A DNA stretch of 64,000 nucleotides from Methylotuvimicrobium alcaliphilum 20Z (GCF_000968535.2 NC_016112.1:4216001-4280000), one strand, 5' to 3'. Positions 26,868-37,900 are shown, counted from the first letter of the stretch. The notes: a model not told the origin generated them from the sequence alone. A program made the numbers and translations.

Positions 26868-28460
26868 ATGAATCCACTGGCTGAACTTGATCAATTGAAC
26901 CTAGAGCCCGCCGCGAAAAATCATGTCGCGGCGTTGCTTCAGGCGCTTCTTGATCAAGCCGCTCAGGACGCCAAAACCATTGAGGCTAAAGACCTCAAAA
27001 TCGGCGCCCTGACCTACGAATTGGCCTATTACAAGCGTATCCGCTTCAGCACCAAGAGCGAAGCGCTGGCACCGCTGCAACGCGACGTATTCGAGGAAGC
27101 CTTCGATACCGACATTGCCGCTATCCAAGCCGAGGTCGAGCAGCTTCAAGACGACCCGGCGGGTGATACTGCGGGTCGCCCCAAACGTCCGCGCGCCGGC
27201 CGCCAACCCTTACCGGATCATTTGCCCCGCATCGAGCACCGTCACGAACCCGAATCCTGCACTTGCGGTCAATGCGGCAAGGACTTGGTCAAGATCGGCG
27301 AAGACGTCACCGAACAACTGGATGTCGAGCCGGCCAAATTCTTTGTCCATCGTCATATCCGCCCGCAATATGCCTGCCGGACTTGCGAAACCGTCACGGC
27401 GGCACCGATTCCTCCGGCCGTGATCGACGGCGGTATGGCGGCAGTCGGCTTGCTGACCTGGGTGCTGATCGGCAAATTCCTCGATCACTTGCCGTTGTAC
27501 CGACTGGAACAGATCGCCGCCCGCAGCGGTGTGATCTTGTCCCGCTCGACACTGGCCGATTGGGTCGGACGCCTCGGCGTCGCCCTGGAGCCCTTGGCGG
27601 AACGCCTGGCTTGGCATCTAAGGCAACGCGATAGCTTGCATGCCGACGAAACCCCCGTTTCGCAACTGGATCCCGGCAACGGCAAAACCAAGAAAGCCTA
27701 TTTATGGGCTTATCGCAGCAACGACTTGCAACCCGGCCCCAAGATCCTCGTCTTCGACTACCAAGCCGGTCGCAGTGGCCGGCATGCGCAGCGCTTTCTA
27801 CAAGACTGGCATGGTCACCTGCTGGTCGATGACTACAGTGGCTACAAAGCCCTGTTTGCGACGGCGCGTGCGCATCCCGAATCGTCTTGCCTACTCGAGC
27901 CGTGCGTCGAACTGGCGTGCTGGGCGCATGTGCGCCGAAAATTCTTCGATCTGTATCAGGCCAATCAGAGCCCGATCGCGCAGGAGGCGTTAAATCGTAT
28001 CGCGGTCTTATATGCGGTAGAAGCCGACGCGCGGGAACTGACGTCCCTAGGACGCCAAACCCTTCGGGCCGAAAAAAGCCTGCCGGCACTCACGGACTTA
28101 CACGACTGGCTGCACCAAACCCGGTTGCGCACCGCACCGAATACCGCGTCCGCCAAAGCCATCGATCACGCGTTAAAACGCTGGCCAGCCCTGACGCGTT
28201 ACGCCGAAACCGGCGATTTACCGATCGACAACAATCCGGTAGAAAACGCCATCCGACCCATTGCCCTGGGCAAAAAAAACTGGCTGTTCGCGGGATCCGA
28301 ACGTGCCGGCCAACGGGCCGCCGTCATTCAAACCCTGCTCGGCACCGCCAAACTCAATGGACTTGATCCGGCCGCTTGGTTAAATGAAACCCTGGAAAAA
28401 CTACCCACCTGGCCCAATAGCCGGATCGACGAATTGTTGCCGTTCGACCGCGGGGATTAA
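26868..28460 (+). CDS. tnpC: IS66 family transposase TnpC
   Basis: 530 residues. An N-terminal coiled region and the ELAYYKRIRFSTKSEAL motif are followed by a zinc-finger-like CTCGQCGKDL/YACRTCE section and the DDE catalytic domain (LHADETPVSQLDPG with the first aspartate, LVDDYSGYKALF with the second, DNNPVENAIRPIALGKKNWLF with the final glutamate). It ends with the short IS66 C-terminal domain (LNGLDPAAWLNETLEKLPTWP). It appears complete and intact. Confidence 0.95.
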   Translation: MNPLAELDQLNLEPAAKNHVAALLQALLDQAAQDAKTIEAKDLKIGALTYELAYYKRIRFSTKSEALAPLQRDVFEEAFDTDIAAIQAEVEQLQDDPAGDTAGRPKRPRAGRQPLPDHLPRIEHRHEPESCTCGQCGKDLVKIGEDVTEQLDVEPAKFFVHRHIRPQYACRTCETVTAAPIPPAVIDGGMAAVGLLTWVLIGKFLDHLPLYRLEQIAARSGVILSRSTLADWVGRLGVALEPLAERLAWHLRQRDSLHADETPVSQLDPGNGKTKKAYLWAYRSNDLQPGPKILVFDYQAGRSGRHAQRFLQDWHGHLLVDDYSGYKALFATARAHPESSCLLEPCVELACWAHVRRKFFDLYQANQSPIAQEALNRIAVLYAVEADARELTSLGRQTLRAEKSLPALTDLHDWLHQTRLRTAPNTASAKAIDHALKRWPALTRYAETGDLPIDNNPVENAIRPIALGKKNWLFAGSERAGQRAAVIQTLLGTAKLNGLDPAAWLNETLEKLPTWPNSRIDELLPFDRGD

Positions 28461-28506
28461 ATCATGTTCTGTCGAGCACGAATAGGTGGCTCGGTTGGAC
28501 GCTTAC

Positions 28507-29362
28507 GAACGAAGCCCAGATCACCGCTATTTTAGAGGGTAAGCGCATCATTGCCCCACCCAAAGAAGTGCTGGAAGTGCAGAACGCACTGAAGGCCTAC
28601 GATTATCTGAGCCAGTGGCAACCCGCCAATAAACAGCACTTGCTGCACGCGCATCAGGTGTTGATGGCGGGTTTATTAGAAGACGCTGGGCATTACCGCC
28701 AAGGCGGTGTGGGCGTTATGTCGGGCAATCAGGTGGTGCACATGGCGCCGGTAGCCAATCAGGTGCCACGGTTAATGGCCGACCTGCTTAACTGGCTGCA
28801 AACCAGTGATGCGCCAGCGTTGATCACGAGCTGTGTGTTCCATTACGAGTTTGAATTTATTCATCCCTTTGCCGATGGCAATGGCCGCATGGGGCGTTTG
28901 TGGCAAACCTTGATTTTAAGCCAGTGGCAGCCCGTGTTTACCGACATACCCGTTGAAAGCCTGATCCACCAACATCAGGCGGAATACTATCAAGCCCTGC
29001 GCGACAGCACAGCCCGCTCGGATTGTGCGCCCTTTATTGAATTTATGTTGGCCATCATTGCTGTAACTCTGCAAGAAACCTTGGCCAACGAATCGGACTC
29101 ACAGCAAAAAACGAGGGTAGAAACGCGGGTAGAAACGCGGGTAAAAACCCCGGAAAAGATTTTGGCACTACTGGCACACCACCCCGAAATGGCATTAGCC
29201 GATGTGGCGGTGCAATTGGGGCATTCGCTCAGTACCATTGAACGCGCCGTTGCCAAACTGAAACAGCAAAAGCGTCTTGTCTATCAGGGCCCTAAAAAGG
29301 GTGGCTATTGGCAAGTAGTAAACCAAGAACAGAGGGATAAACATGGTCAGTCAAACCAATGA
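28507..29362 (+). pseudogene. Fic family gene, 3' part, cut by IS66
   Basis: This part carries the catalytic motif HPFADGNGRMGRLW (HxFx(D/E)GNGRxxR), which in Fic proteins transfers AMP or related groups to hydroxyl side chains, and a C-terminal winged-helix-like domain (MALADVAVQLGHSLSTIERAVAKL). A short direct repeat (RVETRVETRVKT) lies between them. The first 8 bases are the second copy of the IS66 target duplication. A GTG at 28568 could allow translation of a truncated protein lacking the inhibitory N-terminus. Its end overlaps hsdR by 20 bases. Confidence 0.88.
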
Positions 29363-32300
29363 ACAAGCCTTAGAAGCGGCGATTGAGCTGGCGTTAACCG
29401 GCACTTGTCTTGAAGCTAAGAAAGGAGGTATAACCGATATGGTTGTGCCGCCTTATGCTGCGCCGCACTGCGGTTATGTTGCTGGAATACCGGCTGATTT
29501 CAATATGCAATACGCCATCGATGAACGTTTCTTCTGGCAGTTTCTGGAAAAAACTCAGGAACAAGAGCTGGCCAAGCTTCAGAAAAACAACCCGGGCGAT
29601 TGGCAACGTAAGCTGCTTGAACGTTATGACCGACTGATCAAAAAGCACGGTATCTTACATCTATTGAAAAAAGGCTTAAGTGTCGATGATGCGCATTTTA
29701 ACCTGCTGTATCCCGCACCACTCGCCAGTAGCAGTGAGAAAGTAACGCAGAATTTTGCAAATAACATTTTCAGCTGCACAAGACAGGTTCGGTACTCGCT
29801 TGCCAATCCGCTGCAAGAGATCGATATGGTGCTGTTCATCAATGGCATTCCTCTGGTCACGCTTGAGCTAAAGAATGCTTGGACGGGGCAGACTGCGCGT
29901 TATCACGGCCTGAAACAATACCGTGAAGACCGAGATACAACACAGCCGTTACTGACGTTTGGACGTTGCTTGGTGCATATGGCGGTGGATACGGATGAGG
30001 TTTACATGACCACCAAATTGGCTGGGGAAAGTACCTTCTTCTTACCTTTTAACAAAGGGCATAATCTGGGCCAGGGTAATCCTCCAAATCCGCAGGGTCA
30101 TAAAACAGCTTATCTTTGGGAAGAGATCTTCACCAAAGACAGTATTGTCAACATCATTCAGCACTTTGTTCGGCTAGATGGCGGCAGCAAAGATCCATTG
30201 CCAAAGCGAACGCTCTTCTTCCCGCGTTACCATCAGTTGGATGTTGTTCGAAAGTTGGTCGATCATGCCTCGAACAACGGCGTCGGTCAGACTTATTTGA
30301 TTCAGCACTCTGCCGGTTCAGGTAAGTCAAACTCGATCACTTGGGCGGCTTATCAGTTGATTGAAACCTACCCTGCGTCGGAAGCGGTATCCGGTGGCAA
30401 AGGTCTGGAGCAACCTTTGTTTGACTCGGTGATTGTTGTCACAGATCGGCGTTTATTGGATAAGCAACTCAGAGACAACATTAAGGAATTCTCTGAGGTC
30501 AAAAATATCATCGCCCCGGCACATAAGTCATCCGAGCTGAAACAGGCATTAGAGAATGGCAAGAAGATCATCATCACGACCATTCAAAAATTCCCCTTTA
30601 TTATTGACGGCATTAGCGATCTGAGTGATAAACGCTTTGCCGTGATTATTGATGAAGCTCACAGCTCGCAGTCGGGTTCGGCGCACGATAGCATGAACCG
30701 AGCCATGGGGCGCACAGATGTCGAAGAAGCGGAAGATGCGCAAGACAAAATTCTGCAAGCCATGAATTCACGCAAAATGCGTGGCAATGCCTCTTATTTG
30801 GCGTTCACGGCAACCCCGAAAAACAGCACCTTAGAGAAGTTTGGCCAGAAGCAAGCAGACGGCACATTCAAACCATTTCATCTGTATTCGATGAAGCAAG
30901 CGATTGAAGAAGGCTTTATTTTGGATGTGCTGGCCAACTACACCACCTACAAAAGCTACTATGAGATTGAAAAATCCATTGCCGAGAACCCTGAGTTTGA
31001 CACAAAGAAGGCACAGAAAAAGTTAAGGGCTTATGTTGAGCGAAGCCAGCACACCATCGATACCAAGGCCGAAATCATGCTTGAGCATTTCATTCCACAG
31101 GTGGTGAATGCCAAAAAGCTTAAGGGCAAGGGCAAAGGGATGGTGGTGACTCAAAATATTGAGGCAGCGATCCGCTACTACAAAGCCATTCGTCGTATTT
31201 TGGAAGCGCAAGGCAATTCGTTTAAGGTTCTAATCGCCTTTTCCGGCACCAAGGAAGTGGACGGTATTGAGTACACCGAAGCCGATATCAACGGCTTTGC
31301 AGAAACCGACACCAAAGACAAATTTGATACCGATGAGTATCGCTTATTGGTGGTTGCCAATAAGTACCTGACCGGCTTTGACCAACCCAAGCTTTGCGCC
31401 ATGTATGTCGATAAAAAACTCGCCAGCGTTTTGTGCGTGCAAGCACTATCCCGCCTTAACCGTAGTGCGCCGAAGTGGGGTAAAAAAACGGAAGACTTGT
31501 TTGTTTTGGATTTCTTTAACTCCGCTGAAGATATTCAGGCTGCATTTGATCCGTTCTATACGGCGACTTCGTTGTCTCAGGCAACCGATATCAATGTTCT
31601 GCATGAGTTAAAGGATGCTCTGGACGAGGTAGGGGTATATGAGTGGTACGAGGTAGAGAATTTTGTTGCGCGTTTTTTTAACAATGAAGACGCGCAAACG
31701 TTAAGTCCGATTATTGATACCGCAGCGGCCAGATTTGAGAGCGAATTGGAACTGGCGCCTGAAGCTAAAATAGACTTCAAAATCAAGGCCAAGCAGTTTG
31801 TTAAGATATACGGCCAAATGGCATCGATCATGCCTTATGAGATGGTGGCATGGGAAAAGCTATTCTGGTTCCTGAAGTTCTTGATCCCTAAACTAAAAGT
31901 GGCAGACCCTGATGCGGATGCCATCGATGAACTGCTGGAGTCAGTAGACTTGAGCTCATACGGTTTACAACGTGTGAAACTCAACCATGTAATCAAGCTG
32001 AACGATCAAGAAACAGAGCTCGACCCGCAAAACCCTAATCCTCGCGGTGCGCATGGCGGCGAGAAAGAGGCTGATCCGCTAGACGAAATCATCCGTACCT
32101 TTAATGAGCGCTGGTTCCAAGGGTGGAGTGTGACGCCTGAAGAGCAAAGAATTCGTTTATTGAGTATGCGAGATGCACTGACTAAGCATCCGGATTTTAA
32201 AAGTAAGTATCTGGAAAGCGCCGATCCCCACAACCAGCATTTGGCTTTTGAAAAAATGGTGAAGGAAATCATGTTACAAAAACGAAAGGATGATTTGGAC

Positions 32301-32384
32301 TTCTATAAGCTTTGGGCAAATGATGCCGCTTTTAAAGCTTCGCTTATGAACAGTATACAGCGTATGGTTGACGGGTATATATAA
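29343..32384 (+). CDS. hsdR: Type I restriction-modification system restriction subunit
   Basis: 1013 residues. The N-terminal nuclease domain has EIDMVLFINGIPLVTLELKN (D...ExK), followed by a superfamily 2 translocase with Walker A HSAGSGKSN, the DEAHSSQ box, the LAFTATP motif III and the LLVVANKYLTGFDQP and QALSRLNR region, then a C-terminal helical part that docks to HsdM. It cleaves DNA away from unmodified sites after ATP-driven translocation. AGAGGGATAAAC precedes the ATG inside the fic 3' end. Because IS66 lies between it and hsdS, its transcription may be reduced or driven from another promoter. Confidence 0.94.
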   Translation: MVSQTNEQALEAAIELALTGTCLEAKKGGITDMVVPPYAAPHCGYVAGIPADFNMQYAIDERFFWQFLEKTQEQELAKLQKNNPGDWQRKLLERYDRLIKKHGILHLLKKGLSVDDAHFNLLYPAPLASSSEKVTQNFANNIFSCTRQVRYSLANPLQEIDMVLFINGIPLVTLELKNAWTGQTARYHGLKQYREDRDTTQPLLTFGRCLVHMAVDTDEVYMTTKLAGESTFFLPFNKGHNLGQGNPPNPQGHKTAYLWEEIFTKDSIVNIIQHFVRLDGGSKDPLPKRTLFFPRYHQLDVVRKLVDHASNNGVGQTYLIQHSAGSGKSNSITWAAYQLIETYPASEAVSGGKGLEQPLFDSVIVVTDRRLLDKQLRDNIKEFSEVKNIIAPAHKSSELKQALENGKKIIITTIQKFPFIIDGISDLSDKRFAVIIDEAHSSQSGSAHDSMNRAMGRTDVEEAEDAQDKILQAMNSRKMRGNASYLAFTATPKNSTLEKFGQKQADGTFKPFHLYSMKQAIEEGFILDVLANYTTYKSYYEIEKSIAENPEFDTKKAQKKLRAYVERSQHTIDTKAEIMLEHFIPQVVNAKKLKGKGKGMVVTQNIEAAIRYYKAIRRILEAQGNSFKVLIAFSGTKEVDGIEYTEADINGFAETDTKDKFDTDEYRLLVVANKYLTGFDQPKLCAMYVDKKLASVLCVQALSRLNRSAPKWGKKTEDLFVLDFFNSAEDIQAAFDPFYTATSLSQATDINVLHELKDALDEVGVYEWYEVENFVARFFNNEDAQTLSPIIDTAAARFESELELAPEAKIDFKIKAKQFVKIYGQMASIMPYEMVAWEKLFWFLKFLIPKLKVADPDADAIDELLESVDLSSYGLQRVKLNHVIKLNDQETELDPQNPNPRGAHGGEKEADPLDEIIRTFNERWFQGWSVTPEEQRIRLLSMRDALTKHPDFKSKYLESADPHNQHLAFEKMVKEIMLQKRKDDLDFYKLWANDAAFKASLMNSIQRMVDGYI

Positions 32385-32415
32385 TGGTAAAAGCCGTATT
32401 GATCATGAAGAGCTA

Positions 32416-32481
32416 ATTATTCACACCCCTCTATCGTTCCTACGCAGAGCGAAGGAACGATAATTGCTGTGGGACTGAATA
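32416..32481. repeat. Dispersed repeat, family C copy 2 (uninterrupted)
   Basis: It reads attattcacacccctctatc, then an imperfect hairpin around gttcctacgcagagcgaagga, and ends ttgctgtgggactgaatac. This is the reverse complement of the flanks at 42216-42253 and 42397-42432, without the 143-bp element found there. It therefore serves as the empty site. Confidence 0.75.
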
Positions 32482-32528
32482 CTTACGCTATGCTTATACG
32501 CTTGTTTATTAATACTAAGAGGAGGTAA

Positions 32529-33071
32529 ATGATGAAATTAACTTATTTGGTCTTATCGGTTTTTCTGTTGGGTTTGAGCGGTTGTGCTTCGCAAGGCTCG
32601 AAATCCGCCAGTCAGCCGATACAAACCAGCGGCACCGGCACCTTGATCATTAAACCGATCGCGTTTAAAGACGAATCTTATATTCGAGGCGCAGTCAAAG
32701 AAGAATGCAACCTAGACGGCAAGTTATCTCAGTTCATCAAAGAAAATGCCGCGCGGAACTATGCAACCATCCTGACCGATACCGAAGCAGGACCGGCGGA
32801 CGCGAAAGTTCTGACAGTCACGATCGATGAAGTGCAAGGCGCTGCCGGCGGAGCATGGTCAGGCCCTAAAATCGTCACGATTACCGGAACACTCACTGAA
32901 AACGGCAAAGAGTTGGGCGATTTCAAGGCCCGCCGTTATTCCGGAGGCGGCATGTTCGGCGCCTATAAAGGCACTTGCGCCATTTTAGGTCGCTGCGTTA
33001 AAACCTTAGGCCGAGATGTCGCCGAATGGATGATGCATCCGACTGCAAAGGCTGTTTTGGGCGATTTATAA
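32529..33071 (+). CDS. Putative lipoprotein
   Basis: 180 residues (an ATG at 32532 would give 179). Signal peptide with lipobox LSGC, acylated cysteine C19. The mature part contains VTIDEVQGAAGGAWSGPKIVTITGTLTENGKELGDFKARRYSGGGMFGAYKGTC and resembles other uncharacterised proteobacterial lipoproteins that may share a DUF4410-like fold; I cannot assign a function. A perfect AGGAGG lies seven bases upstream. It ends 9 bases before the FAD oxidoreductase, so the two are likely one transcript. Confidence 0.75.
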   Translation: MMKLTYLVLSVFLLGLSGCASQGSKSASQPIQTSGTGTLIIKPIAFKDESYIRGAVKEECNLDGKLSQFIKENAARNYATILTDTEAGPADAKVLTVTIDEVQGAAGGAWSGPKIVTITGTLTENGKELGDFKARRYSGGGMFGAYKGTCAILGRCVKTLGRDVAEWMMHPTAKAVLGDL

Positions 33072-33080
33072 GGTCATTTT

Positions 33081-34403
33081 ATGACTGCTATCCCCAGCTC
33101 ATGCGACGTTCTGGTGATCGGCGGCGGCCCGGCCGGTAGCAGCGCGGCTACACATCTGGCGCAAGCCGGCATCGATGTCGTGTTACTCGACCGGGCGACT
33201 TTCCCTCGCAACCAAGTCGGTGAAAGCCTGATTCCGCATATTTGGAAATTTACCGATATGACCGGCGTATCGGAAAAAATCGAACAAGAAGGCTTTCTCG
33301 CTAAAGCCGGCAGCATCACGGCCTGGAACGGCAAAATCAAACAAATCCGCTTTTCGGACTTCGGTTATACCCGCCCCGGCCTGCATGTCGAGCGCGATAT
33401 TTTCGACGACATCCTGCTAAAGCATGCCCAAAGCTGCGACGCCCGGGTGTTTCACGAAGTCGCGGTCAAAAAAATCGACCTTTCCGACAGCCGTTGGCCG
33501 AAAGTACACTATACCGACAAGCGCGGCAGCAGTAACGATGACGGCAGCATTCGTTGCCGCTTTGTCGTCGACGCGAGCGGCCCGAGCTCTTTGTTGGCCA
33601 ACCAGTTTAAAACCCGCCGGACTATCAGTACGCAAACTAATTTTTTATCGTTGTGGGGTTATTTTACAGACTCACGATTTGTCGGCGTCGACCGCCAAAG
33701 CCATAGCGAAGACGAGCTGGCAAAAGTCAAGCCGGTTACCTTTGTCATGTCCTTTGAAGACGGCTGGATCTGGCATATCGTATTGCGCGGCAAAACCAGC
33801 GTCGGCCTTATCGCGCCGACCGAGCGCACCAAAGGCATGGATCGCCAGCAACGGGAAGCTTTTTTTCTGAACGTCTGCACAAAACTGCCGCACTTGAGCC
33901 GTCTGCTAGAAACCGCACAATTCATTGAAGGCTCGCTGCAATTCAGGCCGAATTATTCTTATTATTCCGACAATATCTGCGGCGAAAACTATTACTGCAT
34001 CGGCGATGCTGCGGCTTTTGTCGACCCGGTATTTTCTCACGGCGTGCAAAATGCCTTATACAATGCGGCGGCGGCGGCGCTGGCGATCAAAGAATCGCTC
34101 AAGCACGAAAGGCATCGCTTGCGTTACAGTCAATTATGCGAAAGCCGTATGCAGCAGTTTTACGGCTTCTCGAGAGCCTTGTCGCTCGGCGACTTCGGTT
34201 GTAATGGCGTCAATCCGCAGCTCGTTAAAAATCTGATGAAAGCGATGCCGCCTTTGGAATTGGAGCTCATCCTGTTCGCCTCGGAAACCACCAACCGCTC
34301 CGAAAACTTCCGACGCCTGGCCCGGGAAGCCGGCGTGTTAGGGTGCTTTGAGGAAAGCTTTTCCGGTAAAGCTCATGAACGAATCGAAGCTTTGGATTTT
34401 TAA
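33081..34403 (+). CDS. FAD-dependent oxidoreductase, halogenase/GGR-like
   Basis: 440 residues. The N-terminal dinucleotide-binding motif GGGPAGSSAA (residues 14-23) and the later CIGDAAAFVDPVFSHGVQNA segment define the flavoprotein fold of the tryptophan halogenase and geranylgeranyl reductase superfamily. The halogenase WxWxIP motif is not matched (the region reads GWIWHIVL), so halogenation is not predicted. Similar enzymes occur in aryl-polyene-type clusters and in lipid modification. Substrate unknown. TAAGGTCATTTT precedes the ATG. Confidence 0.82.
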   Translation: MTAIPSSCDVLVIGGGPAGSSAATHLAQAGIDVVLLDRATFPRNQVGESLIPHIWKFTDMTGVSEKIEQEGFLAKAGSITAWNGKIKQIRFSDFGYTRPGLHVERDIFDDILLKHAQSCDARVFHEVAVKKIDLSDSRWPKVHYTDKRGSSNDDGSIRCRFVVDASGPSSLLANQFKTRRTISTQTNFLSLWGYFTDSRFVGVDRQSHSEDELAKVKPVTFVMSFEDGWIWHIVLRGKTSVGLIAPTERTKGMDRQQREAFFLNVCTKLPHLSRLLETAQFIEGSLQFRPNYSYYSDNICGENYYCIGDAAAFVDPVFSHGVQNALYNAAAAALAIKESLKHERHRLRYSQLCESRMQQFYGFSRALSLGDFGCNGVNPQLVKNLMKAMPPLELELILFASETTNRSENFRRLAREAGVLGCFEESFSGKAHERIEALDF

Positions 34404-34928
34404 GCGGAGCAACCCGGATTTAGTGAAATGGAATCCGAAAATTTCGAAGCCTGAAATCTCCCGTATTCCGCCCTGTCTGCGGACGATTACGCAAAAGGTG
34501 TTGCTTTATTAACAAGACAATTGCCTTTGGGGCTTCGGCTTGTCCGGGTTAAGCAATGTCAACAGAAATAAATATGTGATAGCTGTCTCATTTCTCAAGA
34601 AGATAAGGTGCATTATCTTCATATAAGAAAGAGAATCGACGTTAGAAATCGTTATTACCGGAGTGCTATGCGTACCACGGCAACTTCACCAATGCTTAAC
34701 ACAAGCCTTTAAGGTTTGATCCGGGTAGGGATTCGGTGCTTAACGAGCATGAAGGTACGCGCAGCGTACCCTACAATTTATGTATGACGACGAGCGGTTC
34801 TCCGTGGAAACGAGGAAAAACCTTTATCCAAAAAAGGAGCGATGCACTGTGTTGTAGGTAGTTTTTTTACGCGGGAGCAAGCCTAACATTCATTTCAGCT
34901 TAACTAATCGATTAAGCAAGGCGAATTC
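34404..34928. other. Non-coding gap with two small hairpins
   Basis: No credible gene. Two stem-loops are visible: gaagataa/ttatcttc with a six-base loop at 34599-34620, and ggtacgc/gcgtacc with a three-base loop at 34754-34770. Neither is followed by a T-run, so I do not call them terminators. The promoter of the following signalling operon should lie in the last part of the gap. Confidence 0.5.
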
Positions 34929-37900
34929 ATGAAAAACACATTACAGCAACTGTTGCCTGCCGCTTTACGCAAAAGCTTGTCGATCGGCCTTAGAGGCCGC
35001 CTGCTGTTGCTGGTTTTTGTGTCGTCGATTCCGGCTTTCGGTTTAATCATCTATTCGGCGATCGAAGATCATAAGGCTGCCGAACGAGAAGCTCGAGAAC
35101 AAACACGGGCTCTAGCCGCGAGGATCGCCGATAAACAAAACCGGCTATTCGAAGAAACGCGGCAATTGCTGATGCTATTACCGAATATACCTTATGTCAC
35201 CGTTCCCGAATTATTGCCTCTCTGTCAAGAATCCTTGCCGCGCATTCATCGCCAAAATCCTTTATTCGCCGACATCGGCATGACGGATAGCGAAGGTAAT
35301 TTATTATGCAATGCACTGAATTTCGAGAACCCTGCCAATTTTTCCGAACGATTATGGTTTCGCCGCGCCATCGCTAGCCGACAGTTCGCCATCGGCGATA
35401 TCATCTTTGGTCTACCTTTAAAATCGCCCGAATTGATCATGGGTCACCCCGTCTTTACAGAGGACGGAAAGCTATTGAAAGTACTCTATGCCTCGATCGA
35501 CCTGTCTTGGCTGCAGGCGGCACTAACACCGTTATTACAGTCGGACGAGACCGTGGTATCGCTCATCGATACCGATAATACCGTGTTGCTGCGCGTTCCG
35601 GATACCGATTACGAATGGACAGGACGATCCGCGCCGGCGTGGGAAATACCGAACGACAACTGCCGGGCATTCGAAGAACTTAAGGGTGTGGACGGCATTT
35701 CACGAATCTATGCCTCCGAACCCGTGCTATGGATCAACGATAAATGCATCCATGTGCGGGTCGGCGTGCCCAAAAAGGTTTTTTTCGAGCTGGTAGAATC
35801 GCGCATGTATCGAAACATCGCCGTATTATCGGCCGCTAGCTTTGCGGCATTGTTAATTGCCTGGTTCGGCAGCCGATGGCTGGTCTTGCATCGAATGAAT
35901 ATTTTAACCGATGCGGCGCAACGTCTGGGCGAAGGCGATTGGTCCGCGCGCGCCAACCTCGATAAATCCGATGACGAAATCGGCCGTCTCGCGCGCATAT
36001 TCGATCAAACGGCCGCTCGATTACAGAGCCGCGAGGCCCGCCTGATGCAATCCGACCGGGCGCTGTCGCACGCCAACCGCGCCTTGAATGTCTTGAGCGC
36101 CGGCAACAGAGCCATGCTGCATACCGAGGACGAACAAAGCTTGCTGAATGAAATCACCCGTATGATCGTGGAAAAAGGCGGTTACCGAATGGCCTGGGTG
36201 GGATTTGCCAAGCACGATACCGACAAAAGCATCGAACCTGTGGCGCACGCCGGCAGCGATCGGGACTATGTCGACCGCCTAAACCTAAGCTGGGGAAATG
36301 ATAGTACGCGCCATGGCGCTTGCGGACGAGCCATAGCCGAAGGCCGTCCAATAGTCGTGCCCGACATCGCCATGGCGCCGGAATACCGTTCCTGGCGAGA
36401 GGCGGCTTTGCAATGCGGCTTCGCTTCTTGCATCGCACTACCGTTGATCGATAGTCATCAAACTTTGGGCATGCTCAGCATCTATGCCACGGAAACCGAT
36501 GCTTTCGACAGCGTCGAAATCGAATTATTGAAGGAGGCTGCTGCCGATTTGACTTACGGTATTTGCAGACTGCGCGATCAAGCCCGGAGCCGGCAAGCCG
36601 ACGAAATCGAAGACCTCTACAACAAAGCGCCATGCGGTTATCATTCGCTGGACGAACAGGGACGCTTCATTCGCATCAACGACACCGAACTGGCTTGGCT
36701 GGGCTACGCACGGGAAGAAGTGATCGGTAATATGCGTTTTTTCGATCTCTTGACACCATCGAGCCAAAAGGTATTCGAGGAAAATTTTTCTATTTTCAAA
36801 AAACGAGGCTGGGTACGCGAGCTCGAATTCGAGATGCTGCGCAAGGACGGCACGATTTTACCGGTATTACTGAATGCTTCCGCGATTCGCGACGAAAACG
36901 GTAGCTATTTATCAAGCCGATCGACCGTTTACGATATCACCGATCGAAAACGCGCCGAAGAAGCGATGCTTCAGACCAAAGAAGCAGCAGAAACCTTATC
37001 CCGCATCAAAAGCGAATTTTTGGCCAATATGTCCCACGAATTACGCACGCCGCTTAACGCAATCATCGGCTTTTCCGAAGTACTCAAAGACGAGCTGATC
37101 GGAGAAATGACGCCGGAGCAACGTGAATATGTCACCGACATCTTTCATAGCGGCCAGCATTTACTCTCGTTGATCAACGACATCCTCGATCTGTCGAAAA
37201 TCGAAGCCGGCAAGATGGCCTTGGATCTCGACACGCTCGATATCGACGATTTACTGCGCAATAGTCTTGCTATTGTCAAGGAAAAGGCTGCGGCACACCG
37301 CGTCCGGCTGCAGCTTGAAACGGCAGAACCGATAGGGCCGGCCATGCTCGACGGACGTAAGACCAAGCAGATCATTTATAACTTACTGTCCAACGCGGTC
37401 AAATTTACGCATGAAGATGGCCGGGTGACACTACGGTACCGCAAGGTAAGCCGCCTCGATGTCGAAGCTTGGACTTCCGATGCGGAAACTTGTCTGCGAA
37501 TGCCTTTACCGGTAAACCACTTCGAGCAATTTATGGAATTCGAAATCGAGGATAGCGGCATCGGAATTTCGGTCGAGGATGCGCCTCGCCTATTCCACGC
37601 CTTTTCGCAATTGGATTCCTCACTGTCCCGTAAAAGCGAAGGCACCGGGCTAGGCTTGGTGTTAGTGTTAAAACTAGCCCAACTCCACGGCGGCACCATG
37701 GCCGTGGCCAGCACGCCGGGACAGGGCAGCCGTTTCTTCGTTTGGCTGCCCTGGCGCGATATCGGTGCCGATCATATCGAGCGGCTCCCCTCTAACCGGC
37801 AAAACGAGTTGGACTCCGGGCATTCATTGGCGCTGGTGATCGAAGATAACCCGGTCGCCGCCGAGTTGATCCGCTTGCAATTGGAGCCGGAAGGATTCGA

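Larger units (their letters stand above)
26074..28506. mobile_element. IS66-family insertion sequence (2433 bp)
   Basis: The ends are inverted repeats: gtaagcgtccaacgccacc at 26074-26092 and ggtggctcggttggacgct ending gcttac at 28485-28506. The element is flanked by the 8-base direct repeat gaacgaag, the size usual for IS66. It holds the three canonical genes tnpA, tnpB and tnpC, all on the plus strand and all full length, so it may still be active. It sits inside the fic gene, upstream of hsdR. Confidence 0.95.

Noticed and set aside
27394-28366. Large alternative frames within the IS66 tnpC gene
   Set aside because: GC-rich antisense and shifted frames of a well-conserved transposase.
33081-34403. 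Flavin-dependent halogenase
   Set aside because: The WxWxIP motif is not present; only the general flavoprotein fold is supported.
34754-34770. ggtacgc/gcgtacc hairpin as a terminator
   Set aside because: No T-run follows, and it is far from the upstream gene end.
34404-34928. A cyclic-di-GMP riboswitch before the signalling operon
   Set aside because: I looked for the conserved GEMM sequence blocks and did not find them.
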